In this document: positions 1-9,300 of the stretch, one piece after another | Layout: every line of letters begins with the position of its first letter | Numbering within the stretch: the stretch's first letter is position 1 | Assembly (NCBI GenBank): GCA_028289345.1 | Contig: JANQQL010000015.1 | Span: 62,001-126,000 of the forward strand | DNA length: 64,000 nt | Direction: 5' to 3' | Source: Planctomycetota bacterium | Lineage (GTDB): Bacteria; Planctomycetota; B15-G4; SIAN01 | Notes under the pieces: model-generated | Seen by the model: only the letters and a program-made list of their open reading frames with translations | Database searches by the model: none | Told to the model about the DNA's origin: nothing | Position numbers and translations under genes: made by a program

Positions 1-188
1 GAATCGAAGTCCACATTGAACCAATCGCTCGCGCCCGCGGGATTGTTCAGCTTCCACCACGAGTCTGTCCCCGATCCATCATCAAAGACCTTGCAGTCCA
101 GGGAAACCGGCACGTCCACCCCAGCAACCTGTCCGATCGCCGGAAGCTCGAGAGCAGCTACGGCAACGATCGCGGCGAGCATTCTCAT
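1..188 (-). CDS. Secreted hypothetical protein, N-terminal part only (tandem paralog of the next gene)
   Basis: The reading frame begins at the ATG at 188 and runs off the left edge of the window. AAGGAG lies six bases before the ATG and decides the start. The product opens with a signal peptide (MRMLAAIVAVAALELPAIGQ, cleavage near residue 20). A stretch then closely matches the gene at 615-2153: VAGVDVP, a Cys near residue 33, GSG-x-DSWWKLNNPAG and SDWFNVDFD. This is a tandem duplication of an exported protein. Function is unknown. The DSWWKLNNPAG block is the same module that occurs twice in the neighbour. The two genes also share a TGTCACCC motif at the same distance upstream. Confidence 0.85.
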   Translation of the reverse strand, partial: MRMLAAIVAVAALELPAIGQVAGVDVPVSLDCKVFDDGSGTDSWWKLNNPAGASDWFNVDFD

Positions 189-614
189 GGAAGACTCCTT
201 AGGAACAGGGCCAGGGCTCGACAGCGTTAGCGTCGACCTTCTGGGAGGGTGACACCCCCTCGACCAGCAGGCCTCACGTTCGCAGCACTCGGCACAGGAA
301 GGTTCTCGAAAAATTCCGGTTCGGGGCCTTCTTGACGAGATTTGGGTCTTGTTCGGGTCCTGTTCGTCTCTGTTCGAGTGCAAAGACAACCTCGCCAACC
401 ACTCCAACCCAGTGGGAGGAACCATGCGATCGATCGCAGAGACTCGTGCGTGGAGCCCGTGGAAGGAACTGCCCAAGTCGAGAATGTTGGGACAACGGGA
501 CCAGCCCAGAGTCACCGACTCAAGGGTACCCCAGAGGTCGACACAGATCCCAAGCGAGGTCCTTCCGAAGAGATCCGGGCAACGGTTGGCGATCGAATCA
601 ACGAACCAGCGTAT
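189..614. other. Intergenic region between tandem paralogs
   Basis: No gene is supported here. The part nearest the left gene holds TGTCACCC (minus strand, + coordinates 247-254), exactly mirrored in position upstream of the paralog at 2153. Around 350-376 the hexamer TGTTCG occurs three times at 10-11 bp spacing. No convincing promoter hexamers or terminator were found. Confidence 0.5.
350..376 (+). repeat. Three helically phased TGTTCG direct repeats
   Basis: TGTTCG starts at 350, 361 and 371, so the copies fall on one face of the helix. They lie about 160-190 bp upstream of the left-edge secreted gene. This could be a regulator binding array or chance. No regulator can be assigned. Confidence 0.3.
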
Positions 615-2153
615 CTAGTTTCCCACCCAATTCACCTTGATCGCCCAATTGTGATTGGTGACCGGGAACGCATTGGTGACGAAATTGTCATTGCTTCGCG
701 CGCTGAAGTTGTTGGGGAGAGGAGATCCGCACCCGGATTTGTTGTCGGTCCCGTCGGTATCAGAGCAGATCCAAATACACGTATCTCCCGAGAAGACCTT
801 GATCCCTGCGACGTAGGGCAGCCCTCCGGTCGAAATCGGAACCGCTGTCGGCAAACTGAAAACCGTGCCTGGGTAGCAACCGCTCGAAGTCGTGCCATCG
901 GGGACAGGGACATTGAGGATTGCCGCTCCAGTCGCCAAGTCAGGCTCGACGTCCACACTCGGGTTGGTCCCCGCCTTCATTCGATGATAGCCAACCCATT
1001 CCACCGAGGGGGAAGCGCCACAAAAGATGTTCATCGCGATCTCGACACTGGTCACGCCCGTGTTTCCCATTCCAGCGGCCGTGTTCGAGGACGCAGTCCC
1101 GAGGTTCACAACGAACCAGTCCGAGGGACCGGACGGGTTCGTGACCTTCCAACAGAATCCATCGTGGTCGCCATCGTCTTGGATTCCGTAACACGCCGAG
1201 GGACAAGAGGCCGGCGGTTGAACCGGATTCATGGTGACCGAATTGCTGATCTTGAGCTTTGGCTTGTTGTTTGGCTTGAGATCACAAAAGTCCTGATAGA
1301 TCAGACACAAAGTAATCGGCGCGGGGCCAAGGCCGCAGGGAAACGGCGCACAGAGCTCCCAAGTTTCGGGCTTGGGACCAGGGGCAAACACGTTGCCCGT
1401 CGTCGTGAACGCGACGGGGATTCCCAAACTCACCATCGGGATTCCCCCCGAACAAAAAAACAAGAGAGATCGTTGACCGGTTTGAGTCCCCCAGAACGCC
1501 AAGCAGTAGGGGTCGAACGAGTTCAAAACGACGGAAGGCTCGCCGTTGACGAGGAAGGTGTTCTTCGCGGCCACGACGGGGCGCGTTACCAATCCGAGCT
1601 GCCAGTTCAGCCCCCCATCGCTTGCCCCCGTGTCGTAGCTTGTGGAAGTGACGAACGATCGGTTGAACGCGGGGCCAAGGGTATCTGCACCCAACCACGT
1701 GCCGCTATCTCCGGGCCGGGGTTGCATGGCGACGTGGACATCCGTGGAGCCCAGGTGAAAGCAGGGCAAGGCGTAGCTGATGAGATCCGAGAACCCATCG
1801 TCGGGCTCGACTCTGGCGTGCAGCTCATGGAGTGGATTGTTCAAGTCCGGCGTATTGGGAAAGACTCCCGACTCGGGATAGATTCCCAAGGTCATGGTGT
1901 CACCCGCCCCGAATGTGTCCCAAACATCGACGCAAAGGCCGAACACCGCATTGCTTTGGCACGTGGAGTCGAAGTCCACGTTGAACCAGTCGCTGTCGCC
2001 AGCCGGATTGTTGAGCTTCCACCAAGAGTCGGAACCCGATCCTCCGTCGAACACTTTGCATTCCAATGAGAATGGCACGTCCACTCCGGCAACCTGCGCG
2101 CCGGCGGGGCCCACGAGAACGGCAGAGGCGAGCATCGCAACGAGGCTTCTCAT
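615..2153 (-). CDS. Secreted two-module hypothetical protein
   Basis: A 512-residue exported protein of unknown function. The frame is open further upstream, but the ATG at 2153 is preferred. It has AAGGAG six bases ahead and is followed at once by a signal peptide (MRSLVAMLASAVLVGPAGAQ). Two related modules are visible. Near residues 33-60 there is GSDSWWKLNNPAGDSDWFNV, and in the C-terminal half FCWKVTNPSGPSDWFVVNL. Each is followed by a beta-rich, Cys-containing stretch with conserved Trp residues. This looks like an extracellular bead-on-string beta protein. The gene is tandemly duplicated, and the second copy starts at 188 and leaves the window. No catalytic motif was recognised. The paralogs probably have surface or matrix roles, but that is only inference from export and duplication. 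Confidence 0.8.
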   Translation of the reverse strand: MRSLVAMLASAVLVGPAGAQVAGVDVPFSLECKVFDGGSGSDSWWKLNNPAGDSDWFNVDFDSTCQSNAVFGLCVDVWDTFGAGDTMTLGIYPESGVFPNTPDLNNPLHELHARVEPDDGFSDLISYALPCFHLGSTDVHVAMQPRPGDSGTWLGADTLGPAFNRSFVTSTSYDTGASDGGLNWQLGLVTRPVVAAKNTFLVNGEPSVVLNSFDPYCLAFWGTQTGQRSLLFFCSGGIPMVSLGIPVAFTTTGNVFAPGPKPETWELCAPFPCGLGPAPITLCLIYQDFCDLKPNNKPKLKISNSVTMNPVQPPASCPSACYGIQDDGDHDGFCWKVTNPSGPSDWFVVNLGTASSNTAAGMGNTGVTSVEIAMNIFCGASPSVEWVGYHRMKAGTNPSVDVEPDLATGAAILNVPVPDGTTSSGCYPGTVFSLPTAVPISTGGLPYVAGIKVFSGDTCIWICSDTDGTDNKSGCGSPLPNNFSARSNDNFVTNAFPVTNHNWAIKVNWVGN

Positions 2154-2399
2154 CGGGAACTCCTTCGACATGAGGGATGGACGACTCCGCATTCGCGAGA
2201 ACCCCATCAAAGGGTGACATCCGCTCCCGCCAATGACCCACCGACTGGACACGTCGTCTTGATACTAGAAAGTTCGGAAGAAATCCGCTGGCCGGGTCAC
2301 TTCCCTGGAGGTTCGGCGGTTGTTCGGTACTCGGAAGGGAACCGCGTATCATCGGAAACTCGGTCACTTGGAATCACGATTGCCCCGGAGACCATTGCC

Positions 2400-2735
2400 A
2401 TGCGCCATCGACTCGGAGACGAGAACTCCGCTGCCGAGGACAAGCTCCCTCCCCAAGCCGACGATGGCTCCGGGGTCGGTGTCAACTATGCCGACGCTTA
2501 CTTCGGTGCGATGAAGACCATCCTCGACGATGGCAGGAAGGTCCTCTGCAAGCGCCGCGGTTTGAAGGTGACGTTTCACGTCGGCGACAAGAGGGGCGAG
2601 GCGTTGATGCGAAGGCTCGAGCACGGCCCCGACGAGAAGACGATTGTCCAGACCGCTCTTCACTCCGCGGTCGCGAACGCCGGAGCACAACTGATCGTCG
2701 AAGACGGGGTCCTCTACCTGGAAGTCGATGATTGA
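2400..2735 (+). CDS. Small conserved-looking hypothetical protein
   Basis: A 111-residue acidic cytosolic-type protein with no signal peptide or membrane segment. I chose the ATG at 2400, which has GGAG nine bases upstream. The frame is open to 2214, but that extra sequence looks non-coding. The visible core reads DAYFGAMKTILDDGRKVLCKRRGLKVTF..., followed by a charged helix and a C-terminal hydrophobic strand (AQLIVEDGVLYLEVDD). It overlaps the following sulfatase start by a few bases, so the two are probably cotranscribed. No family was recognised. Confidence 0.6.
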   Translation: MRHRLGDENSAAEDKLPPQADDGSGVGVNYADAYFGAMKTILDDGRKVLCKRRGLKVTFHVGDKRGEALMRRLEHGPDEKTIVQTALHSAVANAGAQLIVEDGVLYLEVDD

Positions 2736-4221
2736 CCGAATGAGAGCCCTCCCCCTTGACCGGCTCCCGATTGCGCTCTTGAGCGTGGCCGTTCTGACTT
2801 CCTGCGGACAGAACTCGACCGGATCTTCCGCCCCGGACGCACCTCCGAACGTTGTCATCATCCTGGCCGACGACTTAGGCTACGGCGACCTCGCCTGCTA
2901 CGGTTCGAGCATCGTCAAGAGCCCGAGCTGCGATCGGCTCGCCCGCGAAGGCCTCCGATTCACCGATGCGCACGCACCTTCCGCGGTGTGCTCGCCGACG
3001 CGCTACAGCGTGCTCACGGGGAACTACCCTTGGCGAGACAATCGGGTGCCGCGTCATTTGGTCTACAACGAAGCGTCCGTCTTCGGTGCGGGCGAGGCCA
3101 CGATCGCAAGCATGTTGCGTGACCATGGATACGCCACCGCGTGCTTTGGCAAATGGCACTTGGGTGCGCAAGACCGAACCCCGATCGACTGGAATGCCCC
3201 CCTGCGACCGGGTCCTCTCGACGTCGGATTCGACTCTTACTTCGGAGTGATCAACAGCCACAATCAGCCACCTCAAGTCTGGGTCGAAGGCGATCGGGTC
3301 GTCGGCCAAGGTCAGGACGATCAACTCTTCATCGATGCCAACAAGCAAGTGACCGGTGTCCGTCAAGAAAGAGACAACACCACCATCGGCAAGTCTCTGG
3401 CGCAACGGGCCGTGACTTTCATTGAAGAGAACCACGACCGCCCGTTCTTTCTCTATCTTCCGACCTGCGCCGTTCACTTCCCTTACACCCCTTCTCCAGA
3501 CTTTTCTGGCAGCGAACTCGGCAGCTACGGAAACTTCTTGGATCAGTTCGACTGGCAAGTCGGGCAGATCCTCGAATGCCTCGACCGCCTCGGTCTCGCC
3601 GACAACACCCTCGTTGCGGTCACCAGTGACAACGGCGGAATTGCCCCCTCGGATCCAGAAACCGGGGATCGCGTGGACGTTCCGCGCAAGCTCAACGAAC
3701 ACAAGAACTACAAGCACTCCGTCAACGGTCGGCTTCGCGGACGAAAAGCATGCATCTATGAAGGCGGCCACCGAGTGCCATTCCTCCTTCGATGGCCCGC
3801 CGGCATTGCGGAGCCAGGCCGAGAGGTCGGTGAAACGGTTTCCCTGGTCGACTTGCTCGGCACCATTGCCACAGCCACCGGCATTTCCGCACCGCCGAAC
3901 CTGGGTCGGGACAGCCACGCGCTCCAACCTTTGTTCCGCAAGTCCACTCGGGACCAGTTCACCCGCGAATGCACCGTCAGCGTGTCCCGGTTCAACGCCC
4001 ATTTCGCCATTCAACAGGGACCGTGGAAGTTGATCCTCTTGAGAGATCCTGTCGGAGTCTGCGAACAGGCTCCGTGGCGAGAAGGTCGCCTCGGGCCCTC
4101 CACTCCCGAGCTGTTCAACCTCGCCACCGACCTCGGGGAGTACCACAACGTCTACGACCAGCATCCCGAGGTTGTGCAACGTTTGACAGCCCTGTTGGAA
4201 TCCGAGGAGGGCTCTGGCTGA
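2728..4221 (+). CDS. Sulfatase (formylglycine type), lipoprotein
   Basis: A member of the sulfatase/alkaline-phosphatase superfamily (PF00884) predicted to hydrolyse a sulfate ester outside the cytoplasm. A lipoprotein signal ends in LTSC (lipobox Cys26), so the enzyme is probably membrane-anchored. The N-terminal metal-binding signature NVVIILADDLGYGDLACYG follows. The nucleophile motif CSPTR is at residues 88-92, where Cys88 would be converted to formylglycine. GKWHLG follows, and later metal/sulfate-binding SDNGG. Length (497 aa) is normal for the family. The start at 2728 overlaps the previous gene; an ATG at 2740 is also possible. The substrate cannot be told from sequence. Sulfated polysaccharides are the usual targets in organisms with many sulfatases. 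Confidence 0.93.
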   Translation: MIDRMRALPLDRLPIALLSVAVLTSCGQNSTGSSAPDAPPNVVIILADDLGYGDLACYGSSIVKSPSCDRLAREGLRFTDAHAPSAVCSPTRYSVLTGNYPWRDNRVPRHLVYNEASVFGAGEATIASMLRDHGYATACFGKWHLGAQDRTPIDWNAPLRPGPLDVGFDSYFGVINSHNQPPQVWVEGDRVVGQGQDDQLFIDANKQVTGVRQERDNTTIGKSLAQRAVTFIEENHDRPFFLYLPTCAVHFPYTPSPDFSGSELGSYGNFLDQFDWQVGQILECLDRLGLADNTLVAVTSDNGGIAPSDPETGDRVDVPRKLNEHKNYKHSVNGRLRGRKACIYEGGHRVPFLLRWPAGIAEPGREVGETVSLVDLLGTIATATGISAPPNLGRDSHALQPLFRKSTRDQFTRECTVSVSRFNAHFAIQQGPWKLILLRDPVGVCEQAPWREGRLGPSTPELFNLATDLGEYHNVYDQHPEVVQRLTALLESEEGSG

Positions 4222-4619
4222 CTCATCTTGGCGGCGGATCGTCGTCAGGCACCGCTGTCTAGTGTTTCGCCCATGCAGATCCTGCATTCTCCTGGCCCCT
4301 GCTCGTCAGTTCTGAGTCGCAGGTCGATGAGCAAGCACCATGACCAGCGATCACCGACCACGCACGCCTCGGGGATCGCCCTTGGCGACCTTCTTGAGCT
4401 CAGCCGCGAGACAACGCCGAGAGGAGCCCGTGCCGACCTCGCAGTGACGTCGCGGGAAAACCAGCAGGAACCCGAACAAATGTTCGGGTGTTGGCCAACG
4501 TCATCGATGACTCCTCGATTTGCCCACCACTCTTGCGAGCAACCCTGTGCTTTTTGCCGAAAGCAGCTTCGCCAGCGCGCGCTAGTCTTTGCCGACGTTC
4601 AGGGAGGAGTCGTTTTTCG
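4222..4619. other. Intergenic region with LexA-type palindrome
   Basis: No supported gene. It contains the palindrome at 4471-4488 and, just before the next gene, GGGAGGAG as ribosome binding site. A small open frame at 4507-4686 overlaps the true gene in another frame and is not believed. Confidence 0.5.
4471..4488. promoter_or_regulatory. Perfect palindrome matching the Gram-positive/Cheo-type LexA (SOS) box
   Basis: The sequence CCCGAACAAATGTTCGGG has 8-bp perfect arms around AA. Its core CGAACAAATGTTCG fits the CGAAC-RNRY-GTTCG operator consensus known for Bacillus and actinobacterial LexA. It lies about 130 bp upstream of the SRPBCC gene at 4620. Whether this organism's LexA uses such a box is unknown, and no lexA or recA lies in the window. 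It could also be a site for another dimeric repressor. Confidence 0.5.
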
Positions 4620-5090
4620 ATGGCGCTTACGTTCGAAGTCAGCGAAGTGGTCGCCGCCTCGCCCCAACGAGTTTTCCAGGCGATGACCGACCTCGAGTCC
4701 GCCCAGGACTGGGCTCCGGATCTGGTGAAAATCGAGCTTCTGACCGAGGGCGACTTCGGACTGGGGACTCGCTGGAACGAAACCCGCCGTCCCCATGGCC
4801 GAGAGGCCACCGAACAGTTCGAGGTCTCCGCCTTCGAACCTCCTTGGGCATTCCGGCTTCGCGTCGACGGCACCAAAGGGACTTCTGGCCAGGGCGAGTA
4901 CCTGTTCGATTACGAACTCATGCAAGACGGCCCGCGCACCCAAGTCACGGTTCGTGGTGAGATTCGCCAACTTGGCCGCCTGTTGACCGTGGTCGGCAAG
5001 CTGTTTCTCGGCCCGTTCAAGAGGTCGGTGGGACGCGACCTGACCGCTTTGAAGCGATATGTCGAAGGCAGAGCCGCAAGCGCCGAATGA
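4620..5090 (+). CDS. SRPBCC-superfamily (polyketide cyclase/START-like) protein
   Basis: A 156-residue soluble protein with the typical layout of the SRPBCC fold. It opens with a beta strand and the helix VVAASPQRVFQAMTDLESAQDWAPDLVKIE. Then come FGLGTRWNETR, a run of strands (ATEQFEVSAFEPPWAFRLRV, YLFDYELMQDGPRTQVTVRGE) and a long C-terminal helix ending DLTALKRYVEG. Proteins of this superfamily bind hydrophobic ligands, and the ligand here cannot be inferred. The start at 4620 is set by GGGAGGAG about ten bases upstream. It converges with manC. The LexA-like palindrome upstream hints at damage-responsive or repressor control. Confidence 0.8.
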   Translation: MALTFEVSEVVAASPQRVFQAMTDLESAQDWAPDLVKIELLTEGDFGLGTRWNETRRPHGREATEQFEVSAFEPPWAFRLRVDGTKGTSGQGEYLFDYELMQDGPRTQVTVRGEIRQLGRLLTVVGKLFLGPFKRSVGRDLTALKRYVEGRAASAE

Positions 5091-5156
5091 GTTCCGATGG
5101 CGGCTGGCGCCGTGATCGACTCGGCGCACCGGCCCATTCTCCGCATCGTTCCGTTC

Positions 5157-5172
5157 GGCGAGCCTGCTCGCC
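5157..5172. terminator. Short hairpin between convergent genes
   Basis: GGCGAGC-CT-GCTCGCC is a 7-bp stem in the gap between the SRPBCC gene and manC, which converge. There is no clear T-run on either side, so terminator function is uncertain. Confidence 0.25.
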
Positions 5173-5203
5173 TCCCGGAAGCGACTCGTACCCGCCCGGC
5201 GCC

Positions 5204-6277
5204 CTACAAGTGCTTTTCGTCGGAGGCCGCTTCGAGTCGCCCCCGCAGTTCCTTCACGCGCTCGGCGTCCTCGCGGCGACAAACCAGCGTGATGTCACCG
5301 GTGCGAACCACGATCAAATCGTGCACTCCGATGAGCGCCACCAGCCCCTCCCCGCTTTCCACGATGTTGTGAGAGGAGTCCAGGGACTGCACCTGTCCCA
5401 AGCAGATGTTGCCATCGCTGTCCGGCGGATAGTGCCGGGCGAGGGCCGGCCAGGACCCGACATCGTCCCACTGAAAGGAGGCTTCCACGACGAGCCGAGT
5501 GTCGCACTTTTCCATGACGCCGTAGTCGATGGAGGTCTGCGGAAAATCGGGATACACCTTGGCGAGTTGATCTGAGGGAGGCACCGGATCGGGACAGTCA
5601 TCGAGGGTCGCCAGGCCTTTGGAGATCTCCGGCAAGAACTGCTGGATGCACTCCAACATGCGCCGTCCTTCGAAGAAGAACATGCCCGCATTCCAGTAGT
5701 AGTTCCCTGACTTGTAGTACAGTTCCGCGGTTTGGCGATCGGGCTTCTCGCGGAACGACTCGACGGTGAACGCTCCGGCGTCGTCAACTTCGAGGGGCTC
5801 CCCGCGTTGGATGTAGCCATAGCCGGTTGCCGCGTCGCGAGGAGGAATGCCGAACACCAGCAAGTGGTCGGGTGAACGGTCCAACAGGCGATTGGCGGCT
5901 TGCACCGTCTCTTGAAAGCGCCGCACCGGTTCGACGACGTGATCGGCCGGCAGCACCAGGATGCGCGCTTCTGGGTCCTGACGCTGAATCAACCAAACCC
6001 CCAGCGCAACCGCGGGGGCCGTGTCACGAGCCGCCGGCTCGGCAACCACCTGCGCCGCCGGCACTTCCGGCAGCATCTGCCGCACCTCCTCGGCATAACG
6101 ATCGCTGGTGATCACCCACACGCGCTCCGCGTCCACGATGCCAGAGACCCGTTCCACGGTCTCACGCAACAGCGGTGGCCGATCTCCGAAAGCAAGCAGC
6201 TGCTTGGGACGATGGCGCCGACTCTTTGGCCAAAAGCGCGTGCCCGAGCCTCCCGCGAGGATCATCACGTGAAGCAT
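5204..6277 (-). CDS. manC: Mannose-1-phosphate guanylyltransferase
   Basis: Makes GDP-mannose from mannose-1-phosphate and GTP, a precursor for cell-surface polysaccharide. The N-terminus carries the nucleotidyltransferase signature LAGGSGTRFWPKSRRHRPKQ. LPADHVV (metal/nucleotide site) and ESFREKPD follow in family order, then YYWNAGMFFF and a C-terminal WDDVGSWPA. The protein is of the short, single-domain GMP type (about 357 aa) with no fused phosphomannose isomerase. I place the start at MLHVMILAGG (ATG 6277), matching the family's usual N-terminus. An ATG at 6292, five codons earlier, is also possible. It is the last gene of the long minus-strand run, 15-30 bases after the AsmA-like gene. 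Confidence 0.95.
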   Translation of the reverse strand: MLHVMILAGGSGTRFWPKSRRHRPKQLLAFGDRPPLLRETVERVSGIVDAERVWVITSDRYAEEVRQMLPEVPAAQVVAEPAARDTAPAVALGVWLIQRQDPEARILVLPADHVVEPVRRFQETVQAANRLLDRSPDHLLVFGIPPRDAATGYGYIQRGEPLEVDDAGAFTVESFREKPDRQTAELYYKSGNYYWNAGMFFFEGRRMLECIQQFLPEISKGLATLDDCPDPVPPSDQLAKVYPDFPQTSIDYGVMEKCDTRLVVEASFQWDDVGSWPALARHYPPDSDGNICLGQVQSLDSSHNIVESGEGLVALIGVHDLIVVRTGDITLVCRREDAERVKELRGRLEAASDEKHL

Positions 6278-6307
6278 GCCGATCTCTTTCATGGCGGTGG
6301 TTCCCGG

Positions 6308-9300
6308 TCAGAATCGCGCCGGCAGGCCGCGCGGGGCCATGGGCGAAGTTCGTGGCCGGTCCAGATGCCCGCCCAAACTTCGGGGCATGATCGAGACAGG
6401 GTCCCATCGAATGCGAGGGTCTTGGTAAGGACCCACGAATCGGAAGGACAAGGCTTCCCGCTCGACTCTGGAAACCAGCCAATTGGCGAGATCCCCCAAC
6501 AGCGGGATGTCGACGAAAGGAAATTCTACGTGCAGCATGGGAAACAGATGCAAATCCAATCCCTGGGGTCCGAGGTACCCCTGCCCCTGCAGGCTGAGAG
6601 CGGGCCCAACCAAATCCAGATCCCAGAGGCGCAGCTGGCCGCGTTGAATCTCCACGTCGACGCGCCCCTCTTCGAACTTCGGGGGCCCCTTTTGTCCGAC
6701 AATGCGAGAGATTCCCAACTCGTAGAGACGTTGGAACACGGGGATGGACCACAGCTGCCCATCGCGCACGTGCACCGTGCCGCCCGCCAGCAAATTGTTG
6801 AGCCCTGCCTCGAAACCGCGAACCCGAAGTTCGACGTCGAGAGCCCCTTGCCAGTCCCGGGTGACCGGGTTGCCTTCGCCGAGAATCCGATGGAGCTGAG
6901 CTCCTTGGAGGGACACCGCCCCCTCATACGGATCGCCGGCAAGGAACGGGAAATGCCAGTGATTGGCACCACGCACGAAGCGGCCCCCGGCGAAGTCCGC
7001 CTCGAGATCACGCAGGTGCAGCCCACGATCATGGAGGAGAACGTTCGCCGACAAGTTTTGGAACAGCATCCGCCGGAACCGAAACGAGGTGTTGCGCAGC
7101 TCCCCGACGACTTTGCGGCGCCGATCGATCCCCGTGCCGGGTCCCGCATCGAGACGCACATTGAGGGTTCCTTCGACGTCGGACAAACCGAGGAAGCCGA
7201 ACACTCCGTCAGCAATCCCCAACTCGGCCACCACATCGATCGCATAGTCCGCCGGAGATTCGATCGGAATACTGAGTTGCAACTGGCGCAAATCCACTTC
7301 GGACCGGCCACTGGCGCTCCATCGTCTCAACAACACCCGTGAGGCCTGAGGGAGTACCGGATGAAGCAGCGTTTCGAGGGGCATCCCTTGCAGGGATCCG
7401 CGGGTGGTGATGTCGGTGGTTTCGTCGTTCCAGATCACGTCTCCGCGCTGAAAACGAATCACTCCGTCGCCGAGGAATCCGCGCACGCGACTCCAAGACG
7501 CCGTCTTGGCACGGAAGTCCGCCTCGACCCGTCCACCGTTCCAAATCACCGGGCGAGCAAACTGGGGCAACTCAAAACTCATCCCATCGCGCGCCAGTTC
7601 GCTGGATTGACTGGTCCAGGAGACCCCCGGAGCCAGGTCCGGAGACACGCGCAACTTGCGCAACTCCCAGTCGCTGCCCACTCGGTCCAGGTCCGCCCGC
7701 AATCGAATGCGGCCTTCCGGACGGGCCTTTCGCAGATTCTCTGCGGCGGCCGGGGAAAGCTCGGCGAGCACGTCCAACGCGCCGTCCGCTTTCTCTCGAT
7801 GAGAAAGCAAGATTCGATCGCCCACGGCGGTGAGGGTTCCGGTTTCCGGGACATCCTCGCCTCCGCGGATCGACCCGACGAACTGGATCGGTCCACCGAG
7901 CGCTTGGCCCTTCAACGGATCACTGGAGGCGATGCGAACTTCGAAGCTGCCGTCCCTGGCTCCCCGGTAAGCCACGGTGCCTTCCAGATCTCGCACGAGC
8001 ATCGGTAAGGGAGCCGGCTGCATGTCGACTTCCTTGGCACGCACATCCACCGCCCAAGTCGGCTCTCCCCCCTGGCTGCGCCTTGCCCAGCGAGTGTCGA
8101 CATCCACCACGCCCCGTGGATTGCAACGACTCCAGAACTCCTCCAATCGTCCTTCCGCCAGCTCCGCACAGGCATTCCGGAAAGACGGCTCCAAGGGGAT
8201 GTTCTCGCCGCGGAATTCCAGATCGAACGGCGCTCCTTCCCGAGTCAGGGCGATGTCCCCTTCGACTTCGATCGATGCCGAAACCGGACCGGCCAACGGC
8301 GTGCCGGTCAACCCACGCAGTTCCAGTCGTCCGGGCACCACAATGACCCGGCCTCCCCGCACTCGAAATGGATAAGGAAACGGATCGGGATTGACCGTGA
8401 CGTTGTTCGGAATTCCTTCAATCGTGAGAGCGCCCTTGCCTTCGGTTCCCCCGTCGAAGGTGAGGATCAAATCCCCCGACCCCTTCACCTTCAGCAGGTC
8501 GAACCAATCCGCCACCTGATCGCCGAGTCCGGTTCGACACGCGGTCACGGAGGCTTCGTTCACCGCCACGTCTTTCGCTCGGATTTCGATGTGCGTCGTG
8601 ACTTCTCCGCCGGCGTAGGCGACTTCCCCGGACACGGAAACATCTCCGCCAGAAATCACCTTGCCGCGCAAATCCGTGGCGTGCACGCGATTCGGTTCGA
8701 TGTGCACGGTGCCGGTGAGGTCGACCACCGACAACGGGAATCCGAGGGGAGGCACGCCGGGCTTCGTGGCGAAACCGTGGAAACAAGCGCTGGCACTGAC
8801 CAGCTCCAAGTCGTGCCAGAGTTCCGGGCCGTCAGGCCCTCCGCGCACGCGGCTGGCAATGCGAAACTTGCCCCCCGGCTGCAACGCGTTCAGAAGCTGG
8901 CGACCCAGCTTGTGTTGCGAGATCGCCGCCAGCATTTCCTCGCTCAGCTCCATCACATCTGAGCGTACGGTGAACTCCGCTTCGGAGACGCCGAACAAGT
9001 CTTGGACGACTCCATTGATGCGAATCCTGGTGTCATCATGGGTGCCCACCACGTCTTCGACGAACAGGGAACCGCCGGCCAGGCGCACGGGTCCACTCAA
9101 GTTGCGAATCGTGCAAGGAAACACTCCCGGCCGAAGATCGACTCCCAAGAGGTCGACGACCATGTCGATCCCCCAACCCTCGGGAGAGTTGCGCAGGACC
9201 AGGGATCCGGCCAATGGACCATGGGGCGAGTACTCGTCGAGCTGACTCAAGAAGGACGACGTGAACGACTCGCGCACAAGAGCGCTCTCGATGGGCACCG

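Noticed and set aside
342..2069. Long open frame (575 codons) on the plus strand
   Set aside because: It lies antisense to the secreted protein at 615-2153, has no recognisable domain and an Arg-rich composition typical of antisense frames in GC-rich DNA.
4507..4686. Small open frame between the SOS-like box and the SRPBCC gene
   Set aside because: It overlaps the SRPBCC coding region in another frame and has no start signal or recognisable sequence.
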